A DNA stretch of 64,000 nucleotides from Blumeriella jaapii (lineage: Eukaryota > Ascomycota > Leotiomycetes > Helotiales > Drepanopezizaceae). Location: positions 2,976,001 to 3,040,000 of the forward strand of contig VWND01000001.1 of NCBI GenBank assembly GCA_009599575.1. Reading direction: 5' to 3'. The translations under genes and the position numbers were made by a program. Below, piece by piece: positions 46,191 to 57,513 of this stretch; position 1 is the first letter of the stretch; each line of letters opens with the position of its first letter. The notes beneath the pieces are model-generated. The model was not told where the DNA came from. It did not search any database and was given only the letters and a program-made list of their open reading frames with translations.

Positions 46191-49100
46191 TAGCAAAAAA
46201 TTCGATTTATAAAAGAATTTAAAGTTTAATCAGCGCTTTTTAATAAAAAGCGACAGTTTTTAGTTTTTATAAAACTAATACGTAATAAATTATATATTAA
46301 AACATTTGCATATATCGATAACGAAGCTAATATTTTCGGCGCGATTAAAGTTTTTTTAGCGTATTAATTTTTTTAATATTTCGAAGTAAATTTTATTCGG
46401 CTGCATAAGCTTATTATATCCACCGGCTATAATAGCGAGCCGAAAAAGCTTATTTTTTTGCTATTTTTCTTTTTTTTACGATTAACCGACGTCGTGTAAA
46501 TTTTCCTTTTCTGATTATAAACCTGGGTTTTACCGACGTTTTTATTAATCGCAAATTTTTATAATATTACGATTTAAAACAAGCGTATAACTAAGAAAAA
46601 AACAAAATAAAATAGCTATTCGATATATCTGTTATTTTTTATTTCAACGAGCAATTATTCGTCGATTTTAATCAGCGAAAAAAGCTTAAAATACTTAGTC
46701 GCATATATTAAAAAAATGCAAATAAACGAAACAGCGCAATAAAAGTTTTATATACTTCTGCCAATACTTTTACAACGATTAAAAAGGCTTATTTAGGCTT
46801 TGAAGCTGGTAGACTTTTTATATTTATGCGAAATTTCAAAAGCAATTTATACAAAATGAAAAAGTTTTTTATTAGCAGTTTTAAACCGACCAAGCCGGTT
46901 TTTCCAATCGTGCTAATTACTTTTTTTATTTTTAATTGTAATATCAATTGTATTTCCGCTTTTGTATTCAGCGCTTTACAAATACGTTACGAAAAGCGGA
47001 TGCGAGCCGCAAAAAAAAAAAAAAATTATTACCATCCAGCGACTGCACGTTTGTTGCTTTTATGCATAATATAAATAAAAAACGTTTTCGCCGTACGAAA
47101 ATCGCCGAGTCTGAAAAAGTTATATAGCTCGCGGTAATAAAAAAGCATTTCCGTTTTCGACGTTTTGCAAGCCAAATATAACGATAACGTGGTTTTTGTA
47201 AAAAAGCTTTTTTTAATTTAGTATTCGGAATTCGAAAAACTGTTTTATAAGCAACAAAACGATAAGCTCGTTTTTCGCCGCTTCGGTATAAATTACAAAA
47301 TATATATTGCTACGGAAAATACGCTTTTTATAAAACCATTCAAACGTTTTACGAATAAACAGCTTATAAAAATCAAAAGCTATATTTTCGACAATTTGTA
47401 TAAAAGTTTTATTAAACCTTTTAATGCTTTTTTCGCCGTTCCGATTTTGTTTATTAAAAAATCAAACGGCTTTATACGCTTATATATCGATTACCGTAAG
47501 CTTAACGATTTTACGAAAAAAGATTTTTATTTTTTGCTTTTAATTAACGAAATGCTAACGCGAATTATCAAAATCAAAATATTTACGAAAACTAATATTT
47601 AATAAACATTTAATCGAATCCGGATATTCGAAAAGTTTGAAAAACTAATCAGTTTTCGCATCCGATACGGCATATACAAATATAAAATCTTTTCGTTCGG
47701 CTTTACTAATAGGCCCGTTATATTTCAACGTTTTATTAATAATATTTTTATAAAGCATTTAAATAATTTCTGTTCGGCGTATTTCGACGATATTTTTATT
47801 TATTTCGCGAATAATTTGAAATATAAAATTTACGTTAAAAAAATTCTGTCGATTTTAAAAAAACACGATTTGAAAACTAATATGAAAAAATACGAATTTA
47901 ATATTACGAAAATCAAATTTCTAAGTTTCGTTATTAGTATTTAAAATATTAAAATAAGCCCGGAAAAAATCGCTATTATTAAAAATTGGTAATATGCAGC
48001 GAATATGCGAAGCGTGCAAAGCTTTTTAAACTTTTGTAATTTTTACAAACGTTTTACAGCCGGCTACAGCCGTATTTGCCGCTCTTTTACTGCTTTTATA
48101 AGCAAAAACGTTTTTTTCGTATTCGAAAAAAAACAGAAAAACGTATAAAAAGCATTGCGCAAAGCTCTGCTAAATGCTTTTATTTTATATTATTACGACT
48201 TTTATAAATAAACGCGCCTGGAAACCGATTTTTTTAATAAAATAATAATTGGCGTATTATCGCAATTGCAAAAAAATAACTTTTATTATCCGGTCGGTTT
48301 TTTTTCTAAAATTATAATTAACGCCGAATTTAATTATCCGATTTACGATAAAAAGCTTTTCGCTATTTTTCGCTTTTTCAAAAATTATAAACCGGAGTTG
48401 TTAAGCGTTTAAAAAAACGTATATATATATACCGATCACCGCGTTTTAAAATATTTTATAATAATCAAAAATCTTTCGGCCCGATAAGCCCGATAAATCG
48501 AGTTTTTCGCCGATTTTCATTTTATAATTATATACCGGTCGGAAATTATTAATACGCTCGCTAATACTTTTTTTTCGTAAAAGCCAAAACATTTTTTTAT
48601 TAAAAGCACGACAGCGAGCAGTTCGAAAGCAGTAAATGCTTTTAAACGATAAGTTGGATTTTTAGATTTTAAAAAAAATAGCTGCTAAAAACATAATTAC
48701 GCTGGCGCTTATATAAATAGCTTCCGATAAGCGCGACAACGATAGCATTTTTTTTGAAAAAAACAACGAAAACGAAAAAAGTAAAATACTTATAAATAAA
48801 TCCGTAAATTTCATTTCCGTAGTCGCATACGATATATATAATTATATAATTATAAACGATTTGCTGCAAGCTAATAAAAACTTTTTTTTTTCGAAGCGTA
48901 ACGAATGCAAACCCGCAATTATAATTTAAATTATTAATTGCGATAAAACAAATTGTTTTTTCAAAGCAAATTAATAATATTTTTAAAACCTTTCGAATTG
49001 CGAACCTTTTTAATTCGATATATTTACGAATAGCTTTACGTAGCATACGCTGAAATAAAAAAAATAAAACTTTTAATCGGTCGTAAATATTATTAAAAAA

Positions 49101-50421
49101 TTATAAAAGCAAATATATAATAATACGTTTCGAATTATCGTTGCATACGAATAAAAGCTAAACGCGACAAAACTTCGGACTTTTTAAAGCTTTTGCTTAT
49201 ATTCAGCAGGCCTTATTAATATTTAACGATAAATTTTACGAAGCTTTTATTAAACGAAAATAATTACGATTTCGCTTTCGTAATAATAAATCGCTTATTT
49301 AAAAAGCTTTTATCAGTTTTTTGCTATAAAATTATCACAGCGAAAAAACTGACAGTTTTGTTTTTGATTTATTAAATACGCTATTTCGGCATGCCGGATT
49401 CAATTGTTTCGGACCGAAAAGCTTAGTTTGTTTCGGTTTTTTAGCAAAAACTTTGTCGCATATTAAAAATCAAAATTAAATTAATTATTATATATAATTT
49501 TAATATCGATAAACAAACCGAAATAATAAACCAATATATTAAGCAACGCTTTCGCTTTTTTTGCTTTTATTATCAAAACAATTAAAAACGCTTTTTATTT
49601 TTAATAAATATTATATAATTGATTTTGCCGCACGAATTTTTCGGGAACGTTTTTTTTTTTAAATTTTAAATAAATACGAAACTCGCATATTTTAAAATAT
49701 AAACAATTTTCGTTTTTTTCGCTCGGCCATCGAAAAGCTTAACCGCGACGAAGCTTTGCATTTGGCCTTCCGAACTAAAAAAATTATAAAATACGCATAA
49801 TCGTTTATTACGCAATAATAAACTAAAATAAAGCGTTTCGCTAATTTGTATAAACGACCGATAAATTAAAATATAAGCGACGAAGTATTAATAAATATTA
49901 AAAATTAAAAGCTCGACCGATCTTTCCGAAAGCTTTTAAACAAATAATACGGCCCAGTTAAAATCGTCCATAAAATAAAAAAAAGTTGAAAGCTTGATTT
50001 TTCCGCAAATTAATTAATTTATTTAATTTTCCATTTATATTCGCTTCGAAAGCATATTAGCAATCTTTTATCTAGCTAACGGCGCTTCGAACCAGCTTTT
50101 ATTTAACTATTTCTTAAATAAACGAAATAAAAGATCGAAAAAATAATAAATTCGAAATTGCATGAAAAAGTATTGTAATACCAGGTCAATTGAAAAAGCG
50201 CTAATAAAAATCTCGAATAATATTTTTGTTTTAACGCTATAACGGCTTTTTATATTTTTTAAGCATTTCACCGATCGCATCCTACCGCCAAAAGCTTTCT
50301 ACGAGCGCTTTTCGCATAGCTGCAAGCTTACAACGAAAGCAGAGAAAATTACACTAAGTTAAAAAACAATAGACTTATAATCGCAACTGCGCGGACGCAG
50401 TTTTTCGGAAAGGAAAAATAG
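46191..50421 (+). pseudogene. A1 pol: protease to chromodomain, catalytic YFDD kept
   Basis: Protease near 46300-46340 (AYIDNEANIFGAI). RT: LYIDYRKLNDF near 47480-47512; the catalytic box at 47780-47791 is YFDD, intact, unlike A2, A3 and A4. RNase H at about 48430-48600; integrase finger at about 48990-49120; core at about 49230-49560. GPY/F at about 49915-49990; chromodomain near 50140-50230. Many TAA/TAG codons sit at Gln positions, so no full product is possible. The polypurine tract CGGAAAGGAAAAATAG precedes the LTR. Confidence 0.83.
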
Positions 50422-50698
50422 TATTACGATCCTGGCCTAGCTAATAATAATTGCTAATAGTATAATTGCTAATAATATAATTGCTAATAATATAATTGCT
50501 GATAATATTAGATTAAGGTTTGGGCACGGACCACCTCGGCCACTAGGTTTCGCGCTAAGTCACGTGATTCACAAGCGCAACCTATTATATATAAAATTCG
50601 CGACCCCGAGCATTCTAGCTCGGTGTTTTTCTTTCAATTTATATGCGTACCTTTTGGTCCACATCACCCTTCTGATCACCCTCAAGCTAGCTGTGACA
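50422..50698 (+). repeat. A1 3' LTR (277 bp)
   Basis: Starts TATTACGATCCTGGCC. The inner-side repeat units have become CTAATAATATAATTG types, four units against three in the 5' LTR. The outer end CACCCTCAAGCTAGCTGTGACA is clean. GTAAG follows. Confidence 0.92.
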
Positions 50699-50918
50699 GT
50701 AAGTGCCAGTGGTGTTTTGCCGGTGGTGTTGGATTAAGGTTCGGGCACGGGCCACCTCGGCCACTAGGCCTCGCGCTAAGTCACGTGACCCATAAGCGCA
50801 ACCTATTGTAAATAAAATTCGCGACCCCGAGCATTTTAGCTCGGTGTTTTTTTTCAATTTATATGCGTACCTTTTGGTTTATATTACTTTTTTGATCATT
50901 TTTAAGCTAATTATAATA
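50699..50918 (+). repeat. A0 5' LTR, remainder
   Basis: Begins with the duplicated GTAAG (50699-50703), then TGCCAGTGGTGTTTTGCCGG, continuing the LTR cut at 765. It ends CTAATTATAATA, mutated at the inner side. The joined LTR is 254 bp. The core with CACGTG at 50782-50787 is clean. Confidence 0.87.
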
Positions 50919-51202
50919 TAAAAAAAAACTAAACAACTTTCGCTAAAAAGCTTTATATCTACGGTTAAAAATTCGATTTGCTTTTGTAATTCGAATTTTT
51001 TTCAGGCCGCCCGTACCGACGTTTATTTATCGGTGCTTTAATCAAAACTCTTTTTTATTAATTTTGTTTTCAAAAAAAGCTGAAATCATTTTTTTTTATT
51101 AATTCGATTTGCTTTTGCAATTCGAACTATTTTTTAATATATCTTATGCTTTTTTCATAAATCGACGCGGCATCCGAAAACAAACGCAATTCGTACGATT
51201 CG
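50919..51202 (+). pseudogene. A0 leader and gag start, cut by B4
   Basis: Matches the family A leader and the first gag residues (IDAASENKRNSYDS / INRRGIRKQTQFVR frames near 51150-51200). It stops at ATTCG (51198-51202), the expected left duplication of B4. The rest of A0 must lie right of the window. Confidence 0.78.
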
Positions 51203-51471
51203 TGTAACGATCTAATCAGTCGGAGGGCTGGGAGATCAGTCAACTGGTCGCCGTATTCATATGGTATAAAAAACGAGCCTTTGGTTCTGTAACAAAAATA
51301 TTTATTTAAAATTAACAACTGCAGAAAACAAAAGTTGCTAAAAAGAAAAAGCTTTATATATATAAATAATTTTTACAATTAATAAAAAGATTTATTAAAA
51401 GACCAGAAAGCTTGCAGCTATATATAATTGCTGAGGTGACACGAAAAATAGCAAAAAAGCGAATCGTTATA
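51203..51471 (-). repeat. B4 3' LTR (269 bp, minus orientation)
   Basis: Starts TGTAACGATCTAATCAGTCG and ends GAATCGTTATA, the reverse complement of LTR-B. The outer (left) edge is clean and the inner (right) edge is mutated. Confidence 0.88.
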
Positions 51472-51998
51472 TTATTCCTCCGTCCGAAAAAAGCGCGCCC
51501 TCGAGCTTGTATTTATTAATACGTCGCTATTCAAATAATCGTACGAATTCAAACCTTCGGAATACGCATTCAGCCAATTTATAAGTTTTATAAAAGGGCC
51601 GGAAAGCTTTTTATGCGCCAAATAAAAATCGCGTATTTTCAGAAAAGCGTATATAAAATCAAACGCGGAGTACCACGTAAGATTTTTATTTAAGCCTATT
51701 TAAAAAGCTTTATATTAAAAAATCTTCCGTTGCATTCGACAAGCGATTAATTCTTCGATTTCGTATTCAAGCTTATTAATTATATTAATAGGTTTAAAAG
51801 CTAGGTTAACCTGGCCTAAAAACGCGTCGTCAATTGCTTTACGCAGTCGATTAACGTGAAAAACTAAATATACGTTTATAATACTAAAAAAGTCTAGCTT
51901 AAAAGCGTTGTCGAAAATTTTGGTTATAATTTCAAAAGGGCCGTTTGTAAAATTATCGAGCTTGCGAAAAGGCCGGAAGGTCGGAAATAAACGCATAT
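51472..51998 (-). pseudogene. B4 pol C-terminus: GPY/F and chromodomain
   Basis: Minus-strand frame open from 51998 to 51715 (about 95 codons): PTFRPFRKLDNFTNGPFEII, then VFHVNRLRK and KLEYEIEELIACRMQRKIF before a stop at a Gln. The rest (51714-51480) continues the chromodomain and tail (RDFYLAHKKLSG, RARFFRTEE). This copy keeps the GPF triplet of the GPY/F motif intact. It is interrupted by A5 with expected duplication CATAT (51994-51998). Confidence 0.82.
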
Positions 51999-52241
51999 TG
52001 TTACGATCCTGCCAGTGGTATAGATGCCAGTGGTATGATTGCCGGTGGTGTTGGAATAAGATTTGGGCACGGACCACCTCGGCCACTAGGCCTCGCGCTA
52101 AGTTACGTAACTTATAAGCGCAATTTATTGTATATAAAATTCGCGATTCCGAGCATTTTAGCTCGGTGTTTTTTTTTTAATTTATATGCGTACCTTTTGA
52201 TTTATATTACTTTTCTAATTATTTTCAAGCTAGCTGTGATA
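51999..52241 (+). repeat. A5 5' LTR (243 bp, short subtype)
   Basis: TGTTACGATCCTGCCAGTGG, with only two full repeat units and a GCCGGTGGTGTTGGAATAAG junction, which differs from the GGATTAAGG of most copies. It ends CTAGCTGTGATA. It shares this structure with A6. Confidence 0.88.
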
Positions 52242-52876
52242 TAAAAAAAAACCAAACAACTTTCGCTGGGAAGCTTTATATTTACGATTAAGGATTCGAT
52301 TTGCTTTTGCGATTCGAATTCTTTTTAGGCCATTCGTACCGACGTTTATTTATCGGTGCTTTAATTAAAACTTTTTTTTTTAATTTTGTTTTTAGAAAAA
52401 GCTGGAAATTTTTTTTTTTATTAATTCGATTTGCTTTTGCAATTCGAATCGCCTTTTTTTAATATTATAATATATTTTATGCTTTTTTTATAAGTCGACG
52501 CGGCATTCGAAAACGAACGCAATTCGTACGATTCGGCTTCGAATCAGCATTTCTACTTTCTGCTTCTGCTTTTAGCGCTTCCGAATTTTTATTCGTTTTA
52601 GGCTTTTTCGACGATTTTAGAAACGAGTTTTTATTTTACGATTTTTTTACCGAATTACAATTATTTGCTGGATTTTTTCGTTTTATTATCGAATCTAAAA
52701 TCGTGTTGTACGACGCTGACATTTTAATACTTTTAAACCGACGAATGCTTTTAAACCGATTATTTAATATATCTGCTAACGCTGAAGAATTTACTGCGGC
52801 CTAGCAGCTTTAAATCGCTTAAATAATCGCTTAAGCTATTGCCGCCGCTCGCTTTTCAGCTTTTTCCGCTAATATC
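52242..52876 (+). pseudogene. A5 leader and 5' gag, cut by A6
   Basis: Leader, then INRRGIRKRTQFVRFGFESA-like coding (in three frames because of indels), ending in the Ala/Arg-rich block at CGCTAATATC. ATATC (52872-52876) is the expected left duplication of A6. Confidence 0.72.
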
Positions 52877-53119
52877 TGTTACGATCCTGCCAGTGGTATA
52901 AATGCCAGTGGTATAATTGCCGGTGATGTTGAAATAAGATTTGGGCACGGACCATCTCGGCCATTAAGCTTCGCGCTAAGTTACGTGATTTATAAACGTA
53001 ATTTATTATATATAAAATTCGCGATTCCGAGCATTTTAGCTCGGTGTTTTTTTTTTAATTTATATGCGTACTTTTTGGTTTATGTTATTTTTCTGATCAC
53101 TTTTAAGCTAGCTGTAATA
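52877..53119 (+). repeat. A6 5' LTR (243 bp, short subtype)
   Basis: Same length and repeat arrangement as the A5 LTR (TGTTACGATCCTGCCAGTGG; AATAAGATTTGGGCACGGAC). It ends CTAGCTGTAATA. A6 is inserted in A5, so a copy of this subtype entered another copy of the same subtype. Confidence 0.88.
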
Positions 53120-55006
53120 TAAAAAAAAACCAAACAATTTTCGCTAAAAAGCTTTGTATCCACGATTAAAAATTCGATTTGCTTTTGCAATTCGAACTTT
53201 TTTGAAGCCGCTCGTACCGACGTTTATTTATCGGTGCTTTAATCAGAACTTTTTTTTATTGATTTTGTTTCCAGAAAAAGCTGAAGTCTTTTTTTCTTAT
53301 TAATTCGATCTGCTTTTGCAATTCGAACGATTTTTCAATATATTTTATGCTTTTTTTATAAATCGACGCGGTATTCGAAAACGAACGCAATTCGTACGAT
53401 TCGGCTTCGAATTAGCATTTCCATTTTCTACTTTCGCTTTTAGCGCTTTCGAATTCTTATTCGTTTTAAACCTTTTCGACGATTCCGGCAGCGAATTTTT
53501 ATTTTACGATTTTTTTGCTAAATTATAATTATTTGCAGCTAATTTATTTATTAAGCTTTTTCGTTTTATTATTGAATTTAAAATCGAATTATACGACGCT
53601 GATATTTTAATACTTTTAAACCGACGAATGCTTTTAAATCGATTATTTAGCATATTTGCTAACCCTAAAGAATTTACTACGGCTTAGCAATTTTAAATCG
53701 CTCAGATAATCGCTTAAGCTATCGCCGCCGCTCGCTTTTTAGCTTTTTCCGCTAATATCGCTTGCGACGCTTTTTTTTTATTCCGAGCTTCGCGCGCTTT
53801 TACGGCGGATTTTTAATTAATTTCCGAATATTATTTTTTTGTTTTCGATTTAATTATTTTTCGAATCGAATTATTTAAAATCAAATACTTTTGCTACGCT
53901 TTCAGCGATTATTAAAAAAAAATTAAATATAACGTAAGAAAAATTAATATAAACTGTTTATTAAGAAATATTTAAAAAATTTTATATAAAGCATAAACTA
54001 AGCTAAAATATATTTTAAATGTATGATTAAAAAAGCAAAAACCATTATTTTAAAGCATTTAAACTCCGAGTTTTATAATTAAGCCTAATCGGCCCGAAAC
54101 GTTTTTCGCATTTTTAATCAGCGCTTTTTTAATTATAACCGCGTTTAGTCTGCTAAATTGCAATATAATAAGCTTTATATAAACAACGGTCAGATTTATA
54201 ATAACTTTCGTTTTTTTTTATTCGTTATGCAATTATTAGCAAAATTGCTAAAAACCGTTGATTTGAAAATATATACGAAAAAATTATTTTTATTTTTAAA
54301 ATCGATTTCCGAATAAAAAAAGACAAAATAAATAATAATTATATTATTTTAAACGAGTTTTTGGCCGTTGCGAATAAAAAATCATATAATATCCGAGCTG
54401 AAAAAATGGCTTTTGTTCGTCGCATAAGTTATTTTTCCTTTGCTATAGCTTTTGCTAATTAGAATTCTAGGCGTATTTCCGGTATTTTTAAAATTTTATA
54501 ACGTTTTACTTTTTCAGTTTCTTTTGCTCGCATAGCTTTTTTTTTTTAATAAAGATTTTTACGAACGTATAACTGCTATTTCTGCTACTCCCGGTTTTCC
54601 TCGCTTAGCTGCGCGTTTTTTTAGCGCTTATTATAATTGCGGCAAGCCCGGCTATTTCGCAAACGTTTGCTTCGACGCTAAGCTTAATCGCAAAATCGCC
54701 GAAATAATTATCGACGAAAAGCAAAACAATTTGTGAAAAAACTTTTAAGCCGTAGCAAAAACTTTTATTATAGCAAAAAATTCGATTTGTAAAAGAATTT
54801 AAAATTTAATCAGCGTTTTTTAATAAAAAAACGATAGTTTTTAATTTTTATAAAATTAACACGCAATAAATTATATATTAAAACACTTGCATATATCGAT
54901 AGCGGAGCTAATATTTTCGATGCGATTAAAACTTTTTTAACGTATTAATTTTTTTAACGTTTCGGAATAAGTTTTATTCGGCTGTACAAACCTATTATAT
55001 CCACCG
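53120..55006 (+). pseudogene. A6 gag and protease start, cut by A7
   Basis: The gag frame at 53316-53528 is open for 70 codons (INRRGIRKRTQFVRFGFELA then DDSGSEFLFYDFF). The Ala/Arg-rich block is at about 53690-53780. The knuckle is at 54632-54673 (YYNCGKPGYFANVC), and KQNNL then a stop follow. The protease site YIDSGANIF (about 54890-54920: GATAGCGGAGCTAAT) keeps the full D-S-G-A-N, the only copy in the window where I see this intact. It ends at CACCG (55002-55006), the expected A7 duplication. Confidence 0.77.
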
Positions 55007-55296
55007 TGTCACAGCTAGCTTGAGGGTGATCAGAAGGATGATATGGACCAAAAGGTACGCATGTAAATTGAAAAAAAGATACCGAGCTAGAATGCTCGGG
55101 GTCGCGAACTTTATATACAATAAGTTGCGCTTATGGGTCACGTGACTTAGCGCGAGGCCTAGTGGCCGAGGTGGTCCGTGCCTAAATCTTATTCCAACAC
55201 CACCGGCAATTATACCATTGGCACTTATACCACTGGCAATTATACTATTAGCAACTACTATTAGCAACTATTATTAGCCAGGCCAGGAATATAATA
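55007..55296 (-). repeat. A7 3' LTR (290 bp, minus orientation)
   Basis: Starts TGTCACAGCTAGCTTGAGGG (clean outer edge) and ends CCAGGAATATAATA (mutated inner edge). About five repeat units. CACGTG lies at 55139-55144. Confidence 0.88.
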
Positions 55297-57241
55297 TTAT
55301 CCCCCTTTTCCGAAGAATTGCGTCCGCGCAATTGCGATTATAAATCTATCGTTTTCCAACTCAGTGTAATTTTTTCTGCTTTCGTTATAAGCTTGCAGCT
55401 ATACGAAAAGCGTTCGTAAAAGGCTTTTAGCGGTGGAATACGATCGGTGAAATACTTAAAAAATATAAAAGGCCGTTATAGCGTTAAAACAAAAATTTTA
55501 TTCGAGATTTTTATTAGCGCTTTTTTAATTAATTTAGTATTGCAATATTTTTTTATGCAATTTCGAATTTATTATTTTTTTGATTTTTTATTTCGTTTGT
55601 TCGGAAAATAATTAAAAAAAAGCTGGTTCGAGGCGGCGTTGGCCAGGTAAAAAATTGCTAATATGCTTTCGAAGCCAATATATATAGAAAATTAAATAAA
55701 TTAACTAATCTACGAGAAAATTAAGCTTTTAATTTTTTTTTATTTTATCGACGATTTTAATTAGGCCGTACCATTTGTCCGAAAGCTTTCGAAAAAAATC
55801 GGTCGAATTTTTAATTTTTAATATTTATTAATACCTCGTCGCTTATATTTTAATTCACCGGTCGTTTATATAAATTAGCGAAACGTTTTATTTTGGCTTA
55901 TTATTGCGCAATAAACGATTATGCGTATTTTACAACCTTTTTAGCTTGAAAAGCCAAATGCAAAGTTTCGTCGCGGTTTAAGCTTTTCGATAGCCGAGAA
56001 AAAAAAAAAAAACGAAAATTATTTATATTTTAAAATATGCGAATCTTATATTTATTTAAGATTTAAAAAAAAAAAAAAAACGTTGCCGAAAAATTCGTAC
56101 GGCAAAATTAATTATATAATATTTATTAAAAATAAAAAGCGTTTTTAATTGTTTTAATAATAAAAGCAAAAAAAGCGGAAACGTTGATTAATATATTAGT
56201 TTATTATTTCGGTCTGTTCATCGATATTAAAATTATACGTAATAATTAATTTAATTCTGGTTTTTAATATACGGCAAAGTTTTTGCTAAAAAACCGAAAC
56301 AAACTGAGTTTTTCGGTCCGAAACAATTAAATCCGGCATGCCGAAATAGCGCATTTAATAAATCAAAAACAAAGCTGCCAGTTTTTTCGCTATAATAATT
56401 TTATAATTAAAAATTAACAAAAGCTTTTTAAATAAGCGATTTATTATTACGAAAGCGAAATCGTAATTATTTTCGTTTAATAAAAGCTTTGTAAAATTTA
56501 TCGTTAAATATTAATAAAGCTTGCTAAATATAAGTAAAAGTTTTAAAAAGCCCGGGATTTTATCGCGCTTAGCTTTTATTCGTATATAACGATGATTCGA
56601 AACGTATTATTATATATCTGCTTTTATAGCTTTTTAATAATATTTGCGACCGACCAAAAGCTATATCTTTTTTATTTCAGCGTATGCTACGCAAAGCTGT
56701 TTGTAAATATATCGGATCAAAAAAATTCGCAATTCGAAAAGTTTTAAAAGCATTACTAATCTGCTTTAGAAAAACAATTTGTTTTATCGCAATTAATAAT
56801 TAAAATTATAATTGCGAGCTTGCATTTATTGCGCTTCGAAAAAAAAAAGTTTTTTATCAATTTACAGCAAATCGTTTATAATTATATAATTATGCATATC
56901 GTATGCGATTACGAAAGTTGGGTTTGCGGGTTTTTTTATAAGTATTTTATTTTTTTCGGTTTCGCTGTTTTTTTCGAAAAAAACATTATCGTTATCGTGC
57001 TTATCGAAAGCTATTTTTATAAACGCTAGCGTGATTATGCTTTTAACAGCTATTTTCTTTAAAATCTAAAGATTTAATTTATCGTTTAAAAATATTTGTT
57101 GCTTTCGAACTGCTCGCTGTCGTGCTTTTAATAAAAAAATATTTTGGTTTTTACGAAAAAAAATATCAGCGAATATATTAATAATTTCCGACCGATATAT
57201 AATTATAAAATAAAAATCGGCGAAAAACTCGGCTTATCGGG
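55297..57241 (-). pseudogene. A7 pol 3' part: chromodomain, integrase, to RNase H
   Basis: Minus-strand end of pol, collinear with 13640-15450. It has the chromodomain near 55440-55600, GPY/F near 55760, and the integrase core near 56170-56540. The integrase zinc finger is near 56640-56750. The piece ends in the RNase H/connection region at TCGGG (57237-57241), the left duplication of A8, and resumes at 63672. Confidence 0.8.
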
Positions 57242-57513
57242 TGTCACAGCTAGCTTGAGGGTGATCGGGATGATATGGACCAAAAGGTACGCATGTAAAT
57301 TGAAAGAAAGACACCGAGCTAAAATGCTCGGGGTCGCGAACTTTATGTACAATGGGTTGCGCTTATGGGTTACGTGATTTAGCGCGAGGCCTAGTGGCCG
57401 AGATGGTTCGTGCCCAAACCTTATTTCAACACTATCAGCATTCACCACTGGCAACCATACCACTGGCAGCCATACCATTGGCAATTACTATTAGCTAGGC
57501 CAGGATCGTAATA
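57242..57513 (-). repeat. A8 3' LTR (272 bp)
   Basis: TGTCACAGCTAGCTTGAGGG at the clean outer edge; the inner end is CCAGGATCGTAATA. It includes the hairpin near 57313-57331 and TGTACATAAAG in element sense. Confidence 0.93.

Larger units (their letters stand above)
766..50698 (+). mobile_element. A1, chromovirus family A, plus strand, interrupted by A2
   Basis: A1 is bounded by LTRs 766-1027 and 50422-50698 and by a 5-bp duplication, GTAAA (761-765) versus GTAAG (50699-50703), the difference being one G-to-A change. Its body is split by A2 at 2081-45596. Subtracting A2 and its duplication leaves 6412 bp, within the 6.41-6.51 kb of the other complete A copies. Left of A2 are the leader and the start of gag; right of it are the rest of gag and the whole of pol. 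It is inserted 39 bp into the 5' LTR of A0. The coding frames are broken throughout, so it is not autonomous. Confidence 0.9.
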
